Source: Nitrospirota bacterium | GTDB taxonomy: Bacteria; Nitrospirota; Thermodesulfovibrionia; Thermodesulfovibrionales; JdFR-88 | Assembly (NCBI GenBank): GCA_021812785.1 | Contig: JAKAMR010000045.1 | Span: 1 to 21,333 of the forward strand | DNA length: 21,333 bases | Reading direction: 5' to 3' | The notes under the pieces: generated by a model | Databases searched by the model: none | Told to the model about the DNA's origin: nothing | The model's input: the letters and a program-made list of their open reading frames with translations, nothing else | Translations under genes and position numbers: made by a program | Shown here: piece by piece, positions 6,999 through 14,201 of the stretch | Position numbering within the stretch: the stretch's first letter is position 1 | How the letters are laid out: the number at the start of each line of letters is the position of its first letter

Positions 6999-9146
6999 GT
7001 GAGGACTTTTTTTATCAGACCTATGATTTTTCTCCTTGCCTTTATTAGTATTGCGGCCGTTTCCTTTGGCGATCCCCTTACGGATGCCAAAAACGCCGCC
7101 GCGGGGATCGAAAACACGGTGTCGGCAAGCTATGGATCACAGGCTGGCATACAGCAAAACATCAGTAATCCCCTTACAAGCAGCAACACCCTCATGACCA
7201 CGCTCGACAAATCGGAATCCTTTAACGCGCAGCTATCCTGTCCATCTTCAAGCGCGTTTCTTTCGGTCCTTGTGCAGCCCGCTTCAACCGGGGACCTGCA
7301 GACCGTGATAGCGAGCGAGGACCTGAACATGGACGGCAAACCGGATTACAGCTACCAGCTCCCCGTGCCAGTCTCCGGCGTCTGCGCAAACGGGTTCATA
7401 TCCTGTGACCCCGGAACCTGGAACAACTGCCAGGCTTACAAGTGGGCTGTGGACGGCAGCCTTCATGTTTTCGCCACAGCGGTGAATCTCACGGACCTTG
7501 GCGGCTGCTACTGCATCAACACTTCCTGCGGAAGCAGCCTTGTCTGGAACAACATGGCCATCGTCCTTAAGGACCTGGGAGGAGGGATCGCCGGGGCTCT
7601 TCAAAAAACAGACCCGCAGCTTTCGGTCTCGAACGTGAGTACGAGCGACACAGTCATAAGCTATTACGGCCAGAAGGCCGGGGGCTGCCAAAGCGCCGGT
7701 GGCGGGACAGGTTCCGCTTCACCTGAGCAGTATTTTTCAAATCCATATGCGATGAAGAGTGACGCACAGAACCTGGCGCAATCTGAATCCTCCGACCCCA
7801 ATAGCTATTACAGCGAGCTCGAAGACGCCCAGAACATGTCTACCGGAAACGTGCAGCTTCAGCAGTGCACTATATCCCGGGTCCTTCAGTGCTTAGGCAG
7901 CAATCCTGGGTATGCCAATTACGTGGACGACGGTTGCCGGAGTTTGGAGGCGAATTCCAACTGTCAGCTCAAGGACGAGACCGTGGACGGCGTGCAGACC
8001 TGGCTCAATTTCGCCTCCACGGGGCTGACACCCCTTGCCCCGGCTTGCGATTCGTTTACTCTGCAAAACATTGCGGCATGCCCCGGCTTTACAGGTGCCG
8101 TGAGTTTTTCTGGCGCGCACTACCTGATCTTTGTGGGCAGCGGAAATCAGATAAATGTGGAGTTTCTCTGGGACACGTGCTGGTGCGTGCGGGGGATACA
8201 GACCATCTATCTGCCCGCAGGGATTACGGCAAGCGGCAGCGCGGAAGTCAGTTTTTACCAGGACGGCAGGTCCCAGACTGTGAAGATCGTGGGCATCGGA
8301 AGCAGCCTCAATTTCTACGACGGGGGAGGAAATTTTAACGGCCAGATCAATCTCACCGGCGCGACCATCTCAGGGACAGCTTATTTCAACAGTTCAGGGT
8401 CGTGCGCTCCTTTTACCATCAGCGGGCAGGGCGACAAAATCTTTTTCACAAGCTGCGGGACATACTCGCTCAGCATCCCGTCCACCTGTCCCCTAGGAAG
8501 CCAGTACGCCTGCGTGTCAAGGGCATCAAGCGGCGTTCTAAGCGGGGCATCCGTAAGCGGGACGAGCTATACATGCCCCATCGATACCAGTAATGGCGGA
8601 GACCCGATCTGCTTTACTCCTCCGGCCACTTATACCTTGTGCCCGGATTTCCTTGAGAAGGACCGGACCTATTATTGCGCCGGTAACGCCCCGTTTGATT
8701 TCAGCGCCATTCAGAAGAGGGCTGGCAACGTCCTTTCAACCGAAGCAGACAACGGCGGGAGCTTTTACTATCAGGACCTGCGGCAAAACTCTTCCGGGGG
8801 TTGGGTGTATAACGGCGTGACATCTGGCTTGCCCCCTAGGGACACACCCTCAGACTGTGAGCAAGCGTGCAAGACCGAAAAAATCGTTACGGACACGCAG
8901 GCGGCACTGCTGGGATCCAACTTGCCATCGAACGCATCTCAATATCAGGCAAACAACACCCAGAACATTCAGTATTTCTACAAGACCTGCGTAAACGGCA
9001 AGTGTCCATCCGGGCCCGGGGAGACTATCGTCGAGGACTGCCAGTGCATCGACGATTTCGGTGAGGCAGCGGGGATAATGCAGAGCCTCAGAATGGCGGG
9101 AAGTGACCTTATTTGTTCGGACGGCACGGCGGAGCCGCTTCAATGA
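6999..9146 (+). CDS. traN: TraN-like mating-pair stabilisation protein, first copy
   Basis: TraN is a secreted, cysteine-rich outer-membrane protein that stabilises donor-recipient contact. I place the start at the GTG at 6999, because GGAGAGG (6983-6989) precedes it by 9 bases and the protein then begins with a normal signal peptide (to about residue 24). The product is 715 residues with dozens of Cys. The G-G-C-Y-C-I-N-x-S-C-G-S block followed by L-V-W-N-N, and the C-terminal D-C-Q-C-I-D-D-F-G-E-A-A-G-I-M-Q block, match TraN-type proteins. A Ca-binding-like D-x-N-x-D-G-x-x-D lies at 108-116. A Gly/Ser/Thr-rich beta segment (about 369-490) ends in C-P-L-G-S-Q-Y-A-C (497-505). It lacks the classic C-terminal TraN block found in the next gene. 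Confidence 0.8.
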   Translation: MRTFFIRPMIFLLAFISIAAVSFGDPLTDAKNAAAGIENTVSASYGSQAGIQQNISNPLTSSNTLMTTLDKSESFNAQLSCPSSSAFLSVLVQPASTGDLQTVIASEDLNMDGKPDYSYQLPVPVSGVCANGFISCDPGTWNNCQAYKWAVDGSLHVFATAVNLTDLGGCYCINTSCGSSLVWNNMAIVLKDLGGGIAGALQKTDPQLSVSNVSTSDTVISYYGQKAGGCQSAGGGTGSASPEQYFSNPYAMKSDAQNLAQSESSDPNSYYSELEDAQNMSTGNVQLQQCTISRVLQCLGSNPGYANYVDDGCRSLEANSNCQLKDETVDGVQTWLNFASTGLTPLAPACDSFTLQNIAACPGFTGAVSFSGAHYLIFVGSGNQINVEFLWDTCWCVRGIQTIYLPAGITASGSAEVSFYQDGRSQTVKIVGIGSSLNFYDGGGNFNGQINLTGATISGTAYFNSSGSCAPFTISGQGDKIFFTSCGTYSLSIPSTCPLGSQYACVSRASSGVLSGASVSGTSYTCPIDTSNGGDPICFTPPATYTLCPDFLEKDRTYYCAGNAPFDFSAIQKRAGNVLSTEADNGGSFYYQDLRQNSSGGWVYNGVTSGLPPRDTPSDCEQACKTEKIVTDTQAALLGSNLPSNASQYQANNTQNIQYFYKTCVNGKCPSGPGETIVEDCQCIDDFGEAAGIMQSLRMAGSDLICSDGTAEPLQ

Positions 9147-10813
9147 GATATCTCAGGAATACGGTCAGACTGCTTTTGTTTGTTCTCGTGATGGAGATGC
9201 TTTCTCCGATCGTTCCGGCTCTTCCACACATTGGCGTAGCGCAAGCCTTCGCTGATCAGTGGGTCTGCGGACAGGACTTGAACAATGACGGGAACGTCTC
9301 AGATCCCGGCGAGACGGCCAATTGTACGGCAACTCAGCAGGGGCAATTGTGCCCCATAAGCGCAACTGATTGTACTCAAACTCCAGTGCCTGTTACCTTG
9401 ACGGGAAGTGTAACCATACCTGCCGGCAATACCTTCACAGTATCAGGTTCCGGGAACAATCTGATTTTTTCATGGCAAGGCGGCAGTGGGACGATAACGG
9501 CGAATGGTGGCGTAACCTTTTCAGGGACAACGGGTCCTATTTACCTGGGATATTCGTTTTATGATTACCGTGACTATAACTTTTCCGGCAGCGGGAACCT
9601 CTTAAATTTTAGCGATACGTATTTCGATTGGTGGACATGGTATGAGGGGGGGACGATAACCGTAAACGGGGGAGCCACTCTTTCAGGAGGAGCTACCTCC
9701 TGGTACATCGGGAGAGACACGACACACGTGACCTTTTCTGGTTCCGGGGACCAGTTGGTCATGACTGAGGGATTTTTTAATTGCTACTGGGGCTATGGCT
9801 GTTTCAGTTCGTCGACACAACTGGGCACTATAACATTTAGCGGCAGTAATGAAATGGCCTATTCTTGTCCCCTCGGAAGCCAATATGCCTGCATGGACAA
9901 TGGCGGGACCATGCAGTGCTCTCCCAACCAGTGCGTGGACCTGACCACAAACCCGGCCACGATTACGCAGACCAACAGCAACATGCTCCAGAACAACGGA
10001 CAGACTGACTCCTCCGGCAACTGCCTAGGGCAGATATACATATTTTCGGGCAGGGGCGAGCGGTGCGAGCAGGCAGGAGTCAAGGACGGCTTCCACGACT
10101 GCTGCGCCAACAAAGGAAGCATGGTGCTTTCTGATTCCGTGGGCGGGGTCTCCGCATTGGGCACGGCCGCATCGGCCGTAACGGACATATACCACCTGGC
10201 GCAGGTGGCCTATTACACAAACGCGATACTCACGACCGGGGGTGCCGCGGTCACCTCCAGTCTTTCAAGCGCGAGCCTTGCGGTGCAGCAGGCGGTCACG
10301 GACGGCGTGGCCGTAGGCTCGGTTGACGCCGGCATGGAAGCCTACGCGGCCGCGCTCCTAAACCCCACGACCATCGCCCTGGCTGCGGCCATATACCTGG
10401 TCAACTACTTTCTCCTTCAGTCCTGCGACCAGCAGGACATGGAGGTCTCGATGCTGAACGCCTCCGGGTACTGCCATTACGTGGGGGAGTATTGCGAGGA
10501 GTCATGGCCCCTGATTGGCTGCGTGCAGGAAGCAAAGGGCTACTGCTGCTTCAACAGCAAGCTGGCCAGGGTCATCCAGGAGCAGGGCCGCCCGCAGCTC
10601 AAGGATTTCCAGCCGGACGGGGCCTGGGGGACCGGACAGAGCCCCAATTGCCGGGGGTTTACGCCTCAGGAGTTCCAGATGATCGATTTCTCGAAGATCG
10701 ACCTCTCCAGCTATTACGGAGACATAGAAAAGAACCTGAGCACGACCCTTCAGAACGCGAATGCGAATATGCAGCAGAAGATTAATAGCTTTTATCAAAA
10801 CACGCAGAAATAA
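9143..10813 (+). CDS. traN: TraN mating-pair stabilisation protein, second copy with beta-repeat insert
   Basis: This gene carries the classic TraN C-terminus: Y-C-C-F-N-S-K-L-A-R (about 467-476), E-Q-G-R-P-Q-L, then C-R-G-F-T-P-Q-E-F and D-F-S-K-I-D-L-S. I choose the ATG at 9143, which overlaps the previous stop as ATGA, has GGAG at 9131-9134 and yields a signal peptide ending near Ala-Phe-Ala at about residue 37. The product is 556 residues. An EF-hand-like D-L-N-N-D-G segment is at 45-50. Residues 99-240 hold three beta-type repeats, then C-P-L-G-S-Q-Y-A-C recurs (242-250) as in the first copy. A hydrophobic helix lies near 410-430. The N-terminal third is more AT-rich than the rest. Two secreted TraN-like proteins side by side could be a duplication or a split of one larger traN. 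Confidence 0.88.
   Translation: MRYLRNTVRLLLFVLVMEMLSPIVPALPHIGVAQAFADQWVCGQDLNNDGNVSDPGETANCTATQQGQLCPISATDCTQTPVPVTLTGSVTIPAGNTFTVSGSGNNLIFSWQGGSGTITANGGVTFSGTTGPIYLGYSFYDYRDYNFSGSGNLLNFSDTYFDWWTWYEGGTITVNGGATLSGGATSWYIGRDTTHVTFSGSGDQLVMTEGFFNCYWGYGCFSSSTQLGTITFSGSNEMAYSCPLGSQYACMDNGGTMQCSPNQCVDLTTNPATITQTNSNMLQNNGQTDSSGNCLGQIYIFSGRGERCEQAGVKDGFHDCCANKGSMVLSDSVGGVSALGTAASAVTDIYHLAQVAYYTNAILTTGGAAVTSSLSSASLAVQQAVTDGVAVGSVDAGMEAYAAALLNPTTIALAAAIYLVNYFLLQSCDQQDMEVSMLNASGYCHYVGEYCEESWPLIGCVQEAKGYCCFNSKLARVIQEQGRPQLKDFQPDGAWGTGQSPNCRGFTPQEFQMIDFSKIDLSSYYGDIEKNLSTTLQNANANMQQKINSFYQNTQK
9437..9862 (+). repeat. Three degenerate Gly/Ser/Thr beta-type repeats inside the second traN
   Basis: Three units of about 45 residues begin with (T/N/T)-(V/F)-S-G-S-G-(N/D)-x-L (TraN residues about 99, 147 and 197). 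The first two continue to G-T-I-T-(A/V)-N-G-G-(V/A)-T-(F/L)-S-G and then Y-(L/I)-G. The third has a shortened G-T-I-T-F-S-G-S ending. The regular hydrophobic/Gly pattern suggests a beta-solenoid or stacked beta-sheet. Aromatic residues (Tyr, Trp, Phe) cluster in the turns between units. Units are similar in protein but diverged in DNA. Confidence 0.65.
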
Positions 10814-11470
10814 ATGATGCCAAGACCGTTTATGAAAATTATGATTTTCGCCTGCCTGGCGGTTGGCTGTTGCCTTATGACGCCTATGCTTGAGGCTTCG
10901 CCTTTGAAGACCTCGGTTCTGATAGTAGGCCGTGCCGGAGCCGTCTATCCAATCGCGGAGAAGGATGCCCTGAGCGAACTCATGCAGAAAGTGAGGCAGA
11001 TAGACTGGAAGCGGCAGTTCTCAGACATCAAGCAATCCGTTCAGGCTTTCCGGCCACCGGATCTGGCGCGCCTGCCCAGGGCGAAGCATGACAGGACGTT
11101 TATGGTTGACCCCACGTACACCCTTCCATTCGATATCCCGGACGGCAAGGGCGGCATCCTCTATCCGAAAGGCTATACCTTCAATCCGCTCGATTATGTG
11201 AGCCTTCCGGATGTCCTCGTTTTCATCGATGGGGCTGACAAAAAGCAGTTAGAGTGGTTCCAGAAATCCCCCTACGCGAAGACCCCGAATGTAATGCTCC
11301 TTCTTACAGGCGGCAGTTATCCAGCGGTTGAACAAAAGCTTCAAAGGCCGGTCTTTTATGCCCCTGAAAAGATAACGAAAAGGTTCAGGATCAAGGCCGT
11401 CCCCTCGGTCCTTTATCAGCGGGGCAAGTTTTTGGAGGTGAAGGAATTTGAGATTCGGAAGAGGAAATAG
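10814..11470 (+). CDS. traW: Type-F conjugative pilus assembly protein TraW
   Basis: TraW is a periplasmic protein required for F pilus assembly and works with TraU and TrbC. The 218-residue product (about 210 in F) has a signal peptide to about residue 28. It carries the family pattern of an early G-x-x-Y-P-I-x-E-x-D block, then R-T-F-x-V-D-P-T-Y-T, the segment Y-P-K-G-Y-T-F-N-P-L with D-x-V-x-L-P, a central L-V-F-I-D-G-A-D strand and a late I-K-A-V-P-S-V-L. ATG codons at 10814 and 10817 are both possible; the first is directly after the traN stop. It overlaps traU by 23 bases. Confidence 0.93.
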   Translation: MMPRPFMKIMIFACLAVGCCLMTPMLEASPLKTSVLIVGRAGAVYPIAEKDALSELMQKVRQIDWKRQFSDIKQSVQAFRPPDLARLPRAKHDRTFMVDPTYTLPFDIPDGKGGILYPKGYTFNPLDYVSLPDVLVFIDGADKKQLEWFQKSPYAKTPNVMLLLTGGSYPAVEQKLQRPVFYAPEKITKRFRIKAVPSVLYQRGKFLEVKEFEIRKRK

Positions 11471-12458
11471 GTTCCTTTTTTTACAAACGGCCATATTGTT
11501 CCTGCTCATGGCGGTCTTCTCGACCCAAGCCCATGCCGTTTGCAGAGAGTCTTTTTTCAACCCCATCACGGACATCGACTGGAACGGGATATTCCCGGTG
11601 AAGATCGGCGGAGTGGAGCTCATGGGCTCGGACATAGACACCCCTCCGGACAACATAAGCTCTCCCATCTGTGTTTGCGGCTCGCCGATTCCGAAGATCG
11701 GCATAACGGCATCTTTCTGGGAGCCCGCGCGGATGGTGGAGACGGTAAAGGACCCTTATTGCTTTCCGCTTATAGGTGCGCAGCTTTCAAATCCCAAGCC
11801 CGGTTTTCTGGGCGGTGCGAGCGAGGAAAGCGGTGAGGATCTGCCGCCTGAGACCTTCCAGCAGGCCCACTGGTACATCTTCCCCCTTAACCTGTTCCTC
11901 GATGTGCCATGCCTGGAGAAGGGCGGCTTCGACATCGCGTACATGACGGAGATGGACCCGTTATGGAACAGCGATATATCGAGCTTTCTACTTAATCCGG
12001 AGGCGCTGCTTTTTGGCAACCCTGCGGCGCAGCTTGCCTGCGGGGCGGACAGCATCGCCTCGAACACGGGCTATCCCCTGGACCCCCTTTTCTGGTGCAT
12101 GGGAAGCTGGGGAAGCGCTTACCCTTTAACCGGCCATATCGCGACAGCCGATTCCGTCCAGGCTAACGCAGGGCTTGCGGCAAGGATGATATACAAGCTC
12201 TCCCGCGAGGCGCTTACCTGGGACCCGGGGGTGAACGTGTGCGGCCCCGTCGTCACTCCAATATGGATTAAGAGCCATTACAGGTTCCAGATCGTAAAGC
12301 CCGTAAGGGGCTCGATCATCACCCCCATGGGGCGAAGCGATCTTATATGGGGAGCGGACAAGAACCCGGCCTGGGGGACCGTGAATAACGCCCCGGATAA
12401 TTTCCTATGGATGATCTTCAGAAAGGTGTCATGTTGCGTTTATCTATACGGCGGCTGA
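11448..12458 (+). CDS. traU: Conjugative transfer protein TraU
   Basis: TraU is a periplasmic protein needed for DNA transfer and mating-pair stabilisation. The 336-residue product matches F TraU (330). It starts with TTG, supported by GGAGGTG at 11434-11440. A signal peptide ends at A-H-A near residue 30. Family blocks are visible: F-N-P-I-T-D-I-D-W near the start, C-V-C-G-S-P-I-P-K-I-G, F-W-E-P-A-R-M-V-E, and S-C-C-V-Y-L at the end. About ten Cys residues are spread through the protein, so it depends on correct disulfide formation and is a likely client of the TraF encoded downstream. Confidence 0.95.
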   Translation: MRFGRGNRFLFLQTAILFLLMAVFSTQAHAVCRESFFNPITDIDWNGIFPVKIGGVELMGSDIDTPPDNISSPICVCGSPIPKIGITASFWEPARMVETVKDPYCFPLIGAQLSNPKPGFLGGASEESGEDLPPETFQQAHWYIFPLNLFLDVPCLEKGGFDIAYMTEMDPLWNSDISSFLLNPEALLFGNPAAQLACGADSIASNTGYPLDPLFWCMGSWGSAYPLTGHIATADSVQANAGLAARMIYKLSREALTWDPGVNVCGPVVTPIWIKSHYRFQIVKPVRGSIITPMGRSDLIWGADKNPAWGTVNNAPDNFLWMIFRKVSCCVYLYGG

Positions 12459-13252
12459 TATTGCTGGCGGCTTTAAGCCTGGCCTGCGCCGGAGTTGCCC
12501 AGGGGGCCACGAGCGCCCCTGGCTTTGACCTGAACGCCGTCTCCAGTGTCCTCTCCAAGGCAAAGGTGCTTGGGGAAAGGATGAAAAATACCCTGCCGGA
12601 AAACGCCTATAAGCGGCAAGGGGAGATCGAAGCCAGAAAGACGTTTGAATTCTACGAGTCGCCGGCATTTCAAAGAAGGGTGGCCTTGGAAAACGAGAGG
12701 TTGAAAAAAGAAGTCTTCGGAGGGTTTAAAGCCTACTACAGGGACCTGAATTCACGTGAAGGCAAAAGAGAAAAGCTTTCTCCAAATGAGAGGATTTACC
12801 TTTTCATCTCCTCCTCCGTGCCAGAGGCGACGCTCCGAACTTACATCGAGCAAATAGCCGGGCTCAGGGACCCGAATGTCGTGGTCCTCATGCGCGGCTT
12901 CATAGGCGGGATGAAATACATGGGCCCGACGCTGAAATTCATAGGAGATCTGCTAGAAAAGGATCCCTCTTGTGGACTTTCATGCGGGCTCTACGGGGTG
13001 AATGTGGAGGTGGATCCGCTTCTTTTCAGGCGCTACGGGATTTTGCGGGTCCCGGCAATCGTCTACGTGCCGGACATCGAGGTCCTTGGCCCAGGTTCTG
13101 AGGGCCTGGCACAAAACGCAAAGGTGGGCAGGTCTTACGCATTTTACGGCGACGTAGCCCTTTCCTACTCGCTCAAAAGGATAAACGAAGAGGCGAATTC
13201 TGCCTCGCTTGCGGCTGTAATCAAGGAGTTCAAACATGGCTTTTACCGGTAA
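12431..13252 (+). CDS. trbC: Type-F pilin assembly protein TrbC
   Basis: TrbC (F-type) is a periplasmic protein that acts with TraW in pilus assembly. The frame opens at 12407, but the ATG at 12431 is preferred because it is preceded by AGAAAGG and gives a typical signal peptide ending in A-Q-G-A near residue 26. The product is then 273 residues. The C-terminal half carries the TrbC_Ftype features: L-F-I-S-S-S-V-P near the middle, V-V-L-M-R-G-F-I-G-G, V-E-V-D-P-L-L-F-R-R-Y-G-I and V-P-A-I-V-Y. Two Cys (S-C-G-L-S-C-G) lie between them. It overlaps traU by 28 bases and ends 12 bases before trbI. Confidence 0.92.
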   Translation: MLRLSIRRLILLAALSLACAGVAQGATSAPGFDLNAVSSVLSKAKVLGERMKNTLPENAYKRQGEIEARKTFEFYESPAFQRRVALENERLKKEVFGGFKAYYRDLNSREGKREKLSPNERIYLFISSSVPEATLRTYIEQIAGLRDPNVVVLMRGFIGGMKYMGPTLKFIGDLLEKDPSCGLSCGLYGVNVEVDPLLFRRYGILRVPAIVYVPDIEVLGPGSEGLAQNAKVGRSYAFYGDVALSYSLKRINEEANSASLAAVIKEFKHGFYR

Positions 13253-13264
13253 GGAGTCGCCCCC

Positions 13265-13753
13265 TTGTCTATATCACTTGAAAGGGGAAAGTTTACAAAA
13301 AAAAGGCCAGTCGCGGTCAAAGAAGGAGGAAAAACATTGCCAGAGGAAACTGCCTCAACTTTGGAAAATCAGGAGACAAAAACTGGCGGGGCGCAGTCCG
13401 CAGAGGCTGTAGCCGCCGCCCCGGAAGGAATAACTGGAGCCATGCCGGTCAAGCATGGGAAATCTCCTTGGTGGCTGGCCGTGGCCGCCATAAGCCTGTT
13501 TGTCTCGATGCTCGTGTCGGCTGGCTCCGTTTACGTCTACGACCGCTTCTATGCGCAAAAGATTGTGGCCGTGGACATCAAAGGCTATATAGCGACGCAA
13601 AGGGACCTCTACTTAAGCGGCAAGGAAACGGGCAAAGAGTTCCGGGCGAACATCGACAAGCTGGCTGTGGCCGTAAAGGGCATTCCTAAAAACCGTGTGG
13701 CGATCATGGAGGACGCTGTAATCAAAAATGCGGAAATCGAAAAACTTCCTTAA
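13265..13753 (+). CDS. trbI: TrbI-like F-type conjugation protein
   Basis: TrbI (F-type) is an inner-membrane protein affecting pilus outgrowth and retraction. The 162-residue product begins with TTG behind an AAGGAG at 13251-13256. It has a long polar cytoplasmic N-terminus, one transmembrane helix at about residues 69-91, and a short periplasmic helix region with V-A-V-D-I-K-G-Y and L-A-V-A-V-K-G-I-P-K-N, which resembles TrbI. F TrbI is shorter (128 residues); the extra length is in the charged N-terminus. In F, trbI sits between traC and traW, whereas here it follows trbC. It overlaps the next gene by 26 bases. Confidence 0.78.
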   Translation: MSISLERGKFTKKRPVAVKEGGKTLPEETASTLENQETKTGGAQSAEAVAAAPEGITGAMPVKHGKSPWWLAVAAISLFVSMLVSAGSVYVYDRFYAQKIVAVDIKGYIATQRDLYLSGKETGKEFRANIDKLAVAVKGIPKNRVAIMEDAVIKNAEIEKLP

Positions 13754-14201
13754 GGCGTTTTCCCTCATTTTTTTGGTCTTACTTGTGGGGGCTGAGGCCT
13801 CTGGCAGGTTCGCCGTGAACCTTTCTCCCTCGGTCCGGCCCAGGCTCTTTTTCCTGGTGAGGCATCCAGCGGCTATTACTAAGGGCGATTACGTGATATT
13901 CAGGCCTGAGCACATGGACCCATACATAAACGGAAAGACACTCGTAAAAAAGGTGACCTGCGACGAGGGCGATCAGCTCACCGAAAAAGGAATGGGCTAC
14001 TTTTGTAACGGGTCCGTTTACCTGGGCAGGGCGAAGGATTTTAGCCTAAAGGGTGAGAGACTTAAAAATTTCGTCTATAACGGCGTTATCCCGAAGGGTT
14101 TCTGTTTCGTTGAGGGCAGTAACATAAACAGCTATGACAGCCGGTACTGGGGGTTTTTAAAGAAAAGTGATATCGAAGCGTGCGCTTATCCTGTTTTTTA
14201 G
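13728..14201 (+). CDS. S26-family leader peptidase, TraF(RP4)/TrhF type
   Basis: This is a signal-peptidase-like serine protease of the kind that matures conjugative pilins (TraF of RP4, TrhF of R27). The 157-residue product has an N-terminal hydrophobic anchor (8-22). N-L-S-P-S follows, with Ser35 as the predicted nucleophile, then G-D-Y-V-I-F. The catalytic Lys is probably K74, in L-V-K-K-V followed by E-G-D. The final box is S-Y-D-S-R-Y-W-G at 135-142. All expected catalytic features are present. In RP4 this enzyme cuts and cyclises the pilin. Here the likely substrate is the traA-like product, but that is inference. It should not be confused with the unrelated F-type traF that follows and overlaps it by 35 bases. 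Confidence 0.85.
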   Translation: MRKSKNFLKAFSLIFLVLLVGAEASGRFAVNLSPSVRPRLFFLVRHPAAITKGDYVIFRPEHMDPYINGKTLVKKVTCDEGDQLTEKGMGYFCNGSVYLGRAKDFSLKGERLKNFVYNGVIPKGFCFVEGSNINSYDSRYWGFLKKSDIEACAYPVF

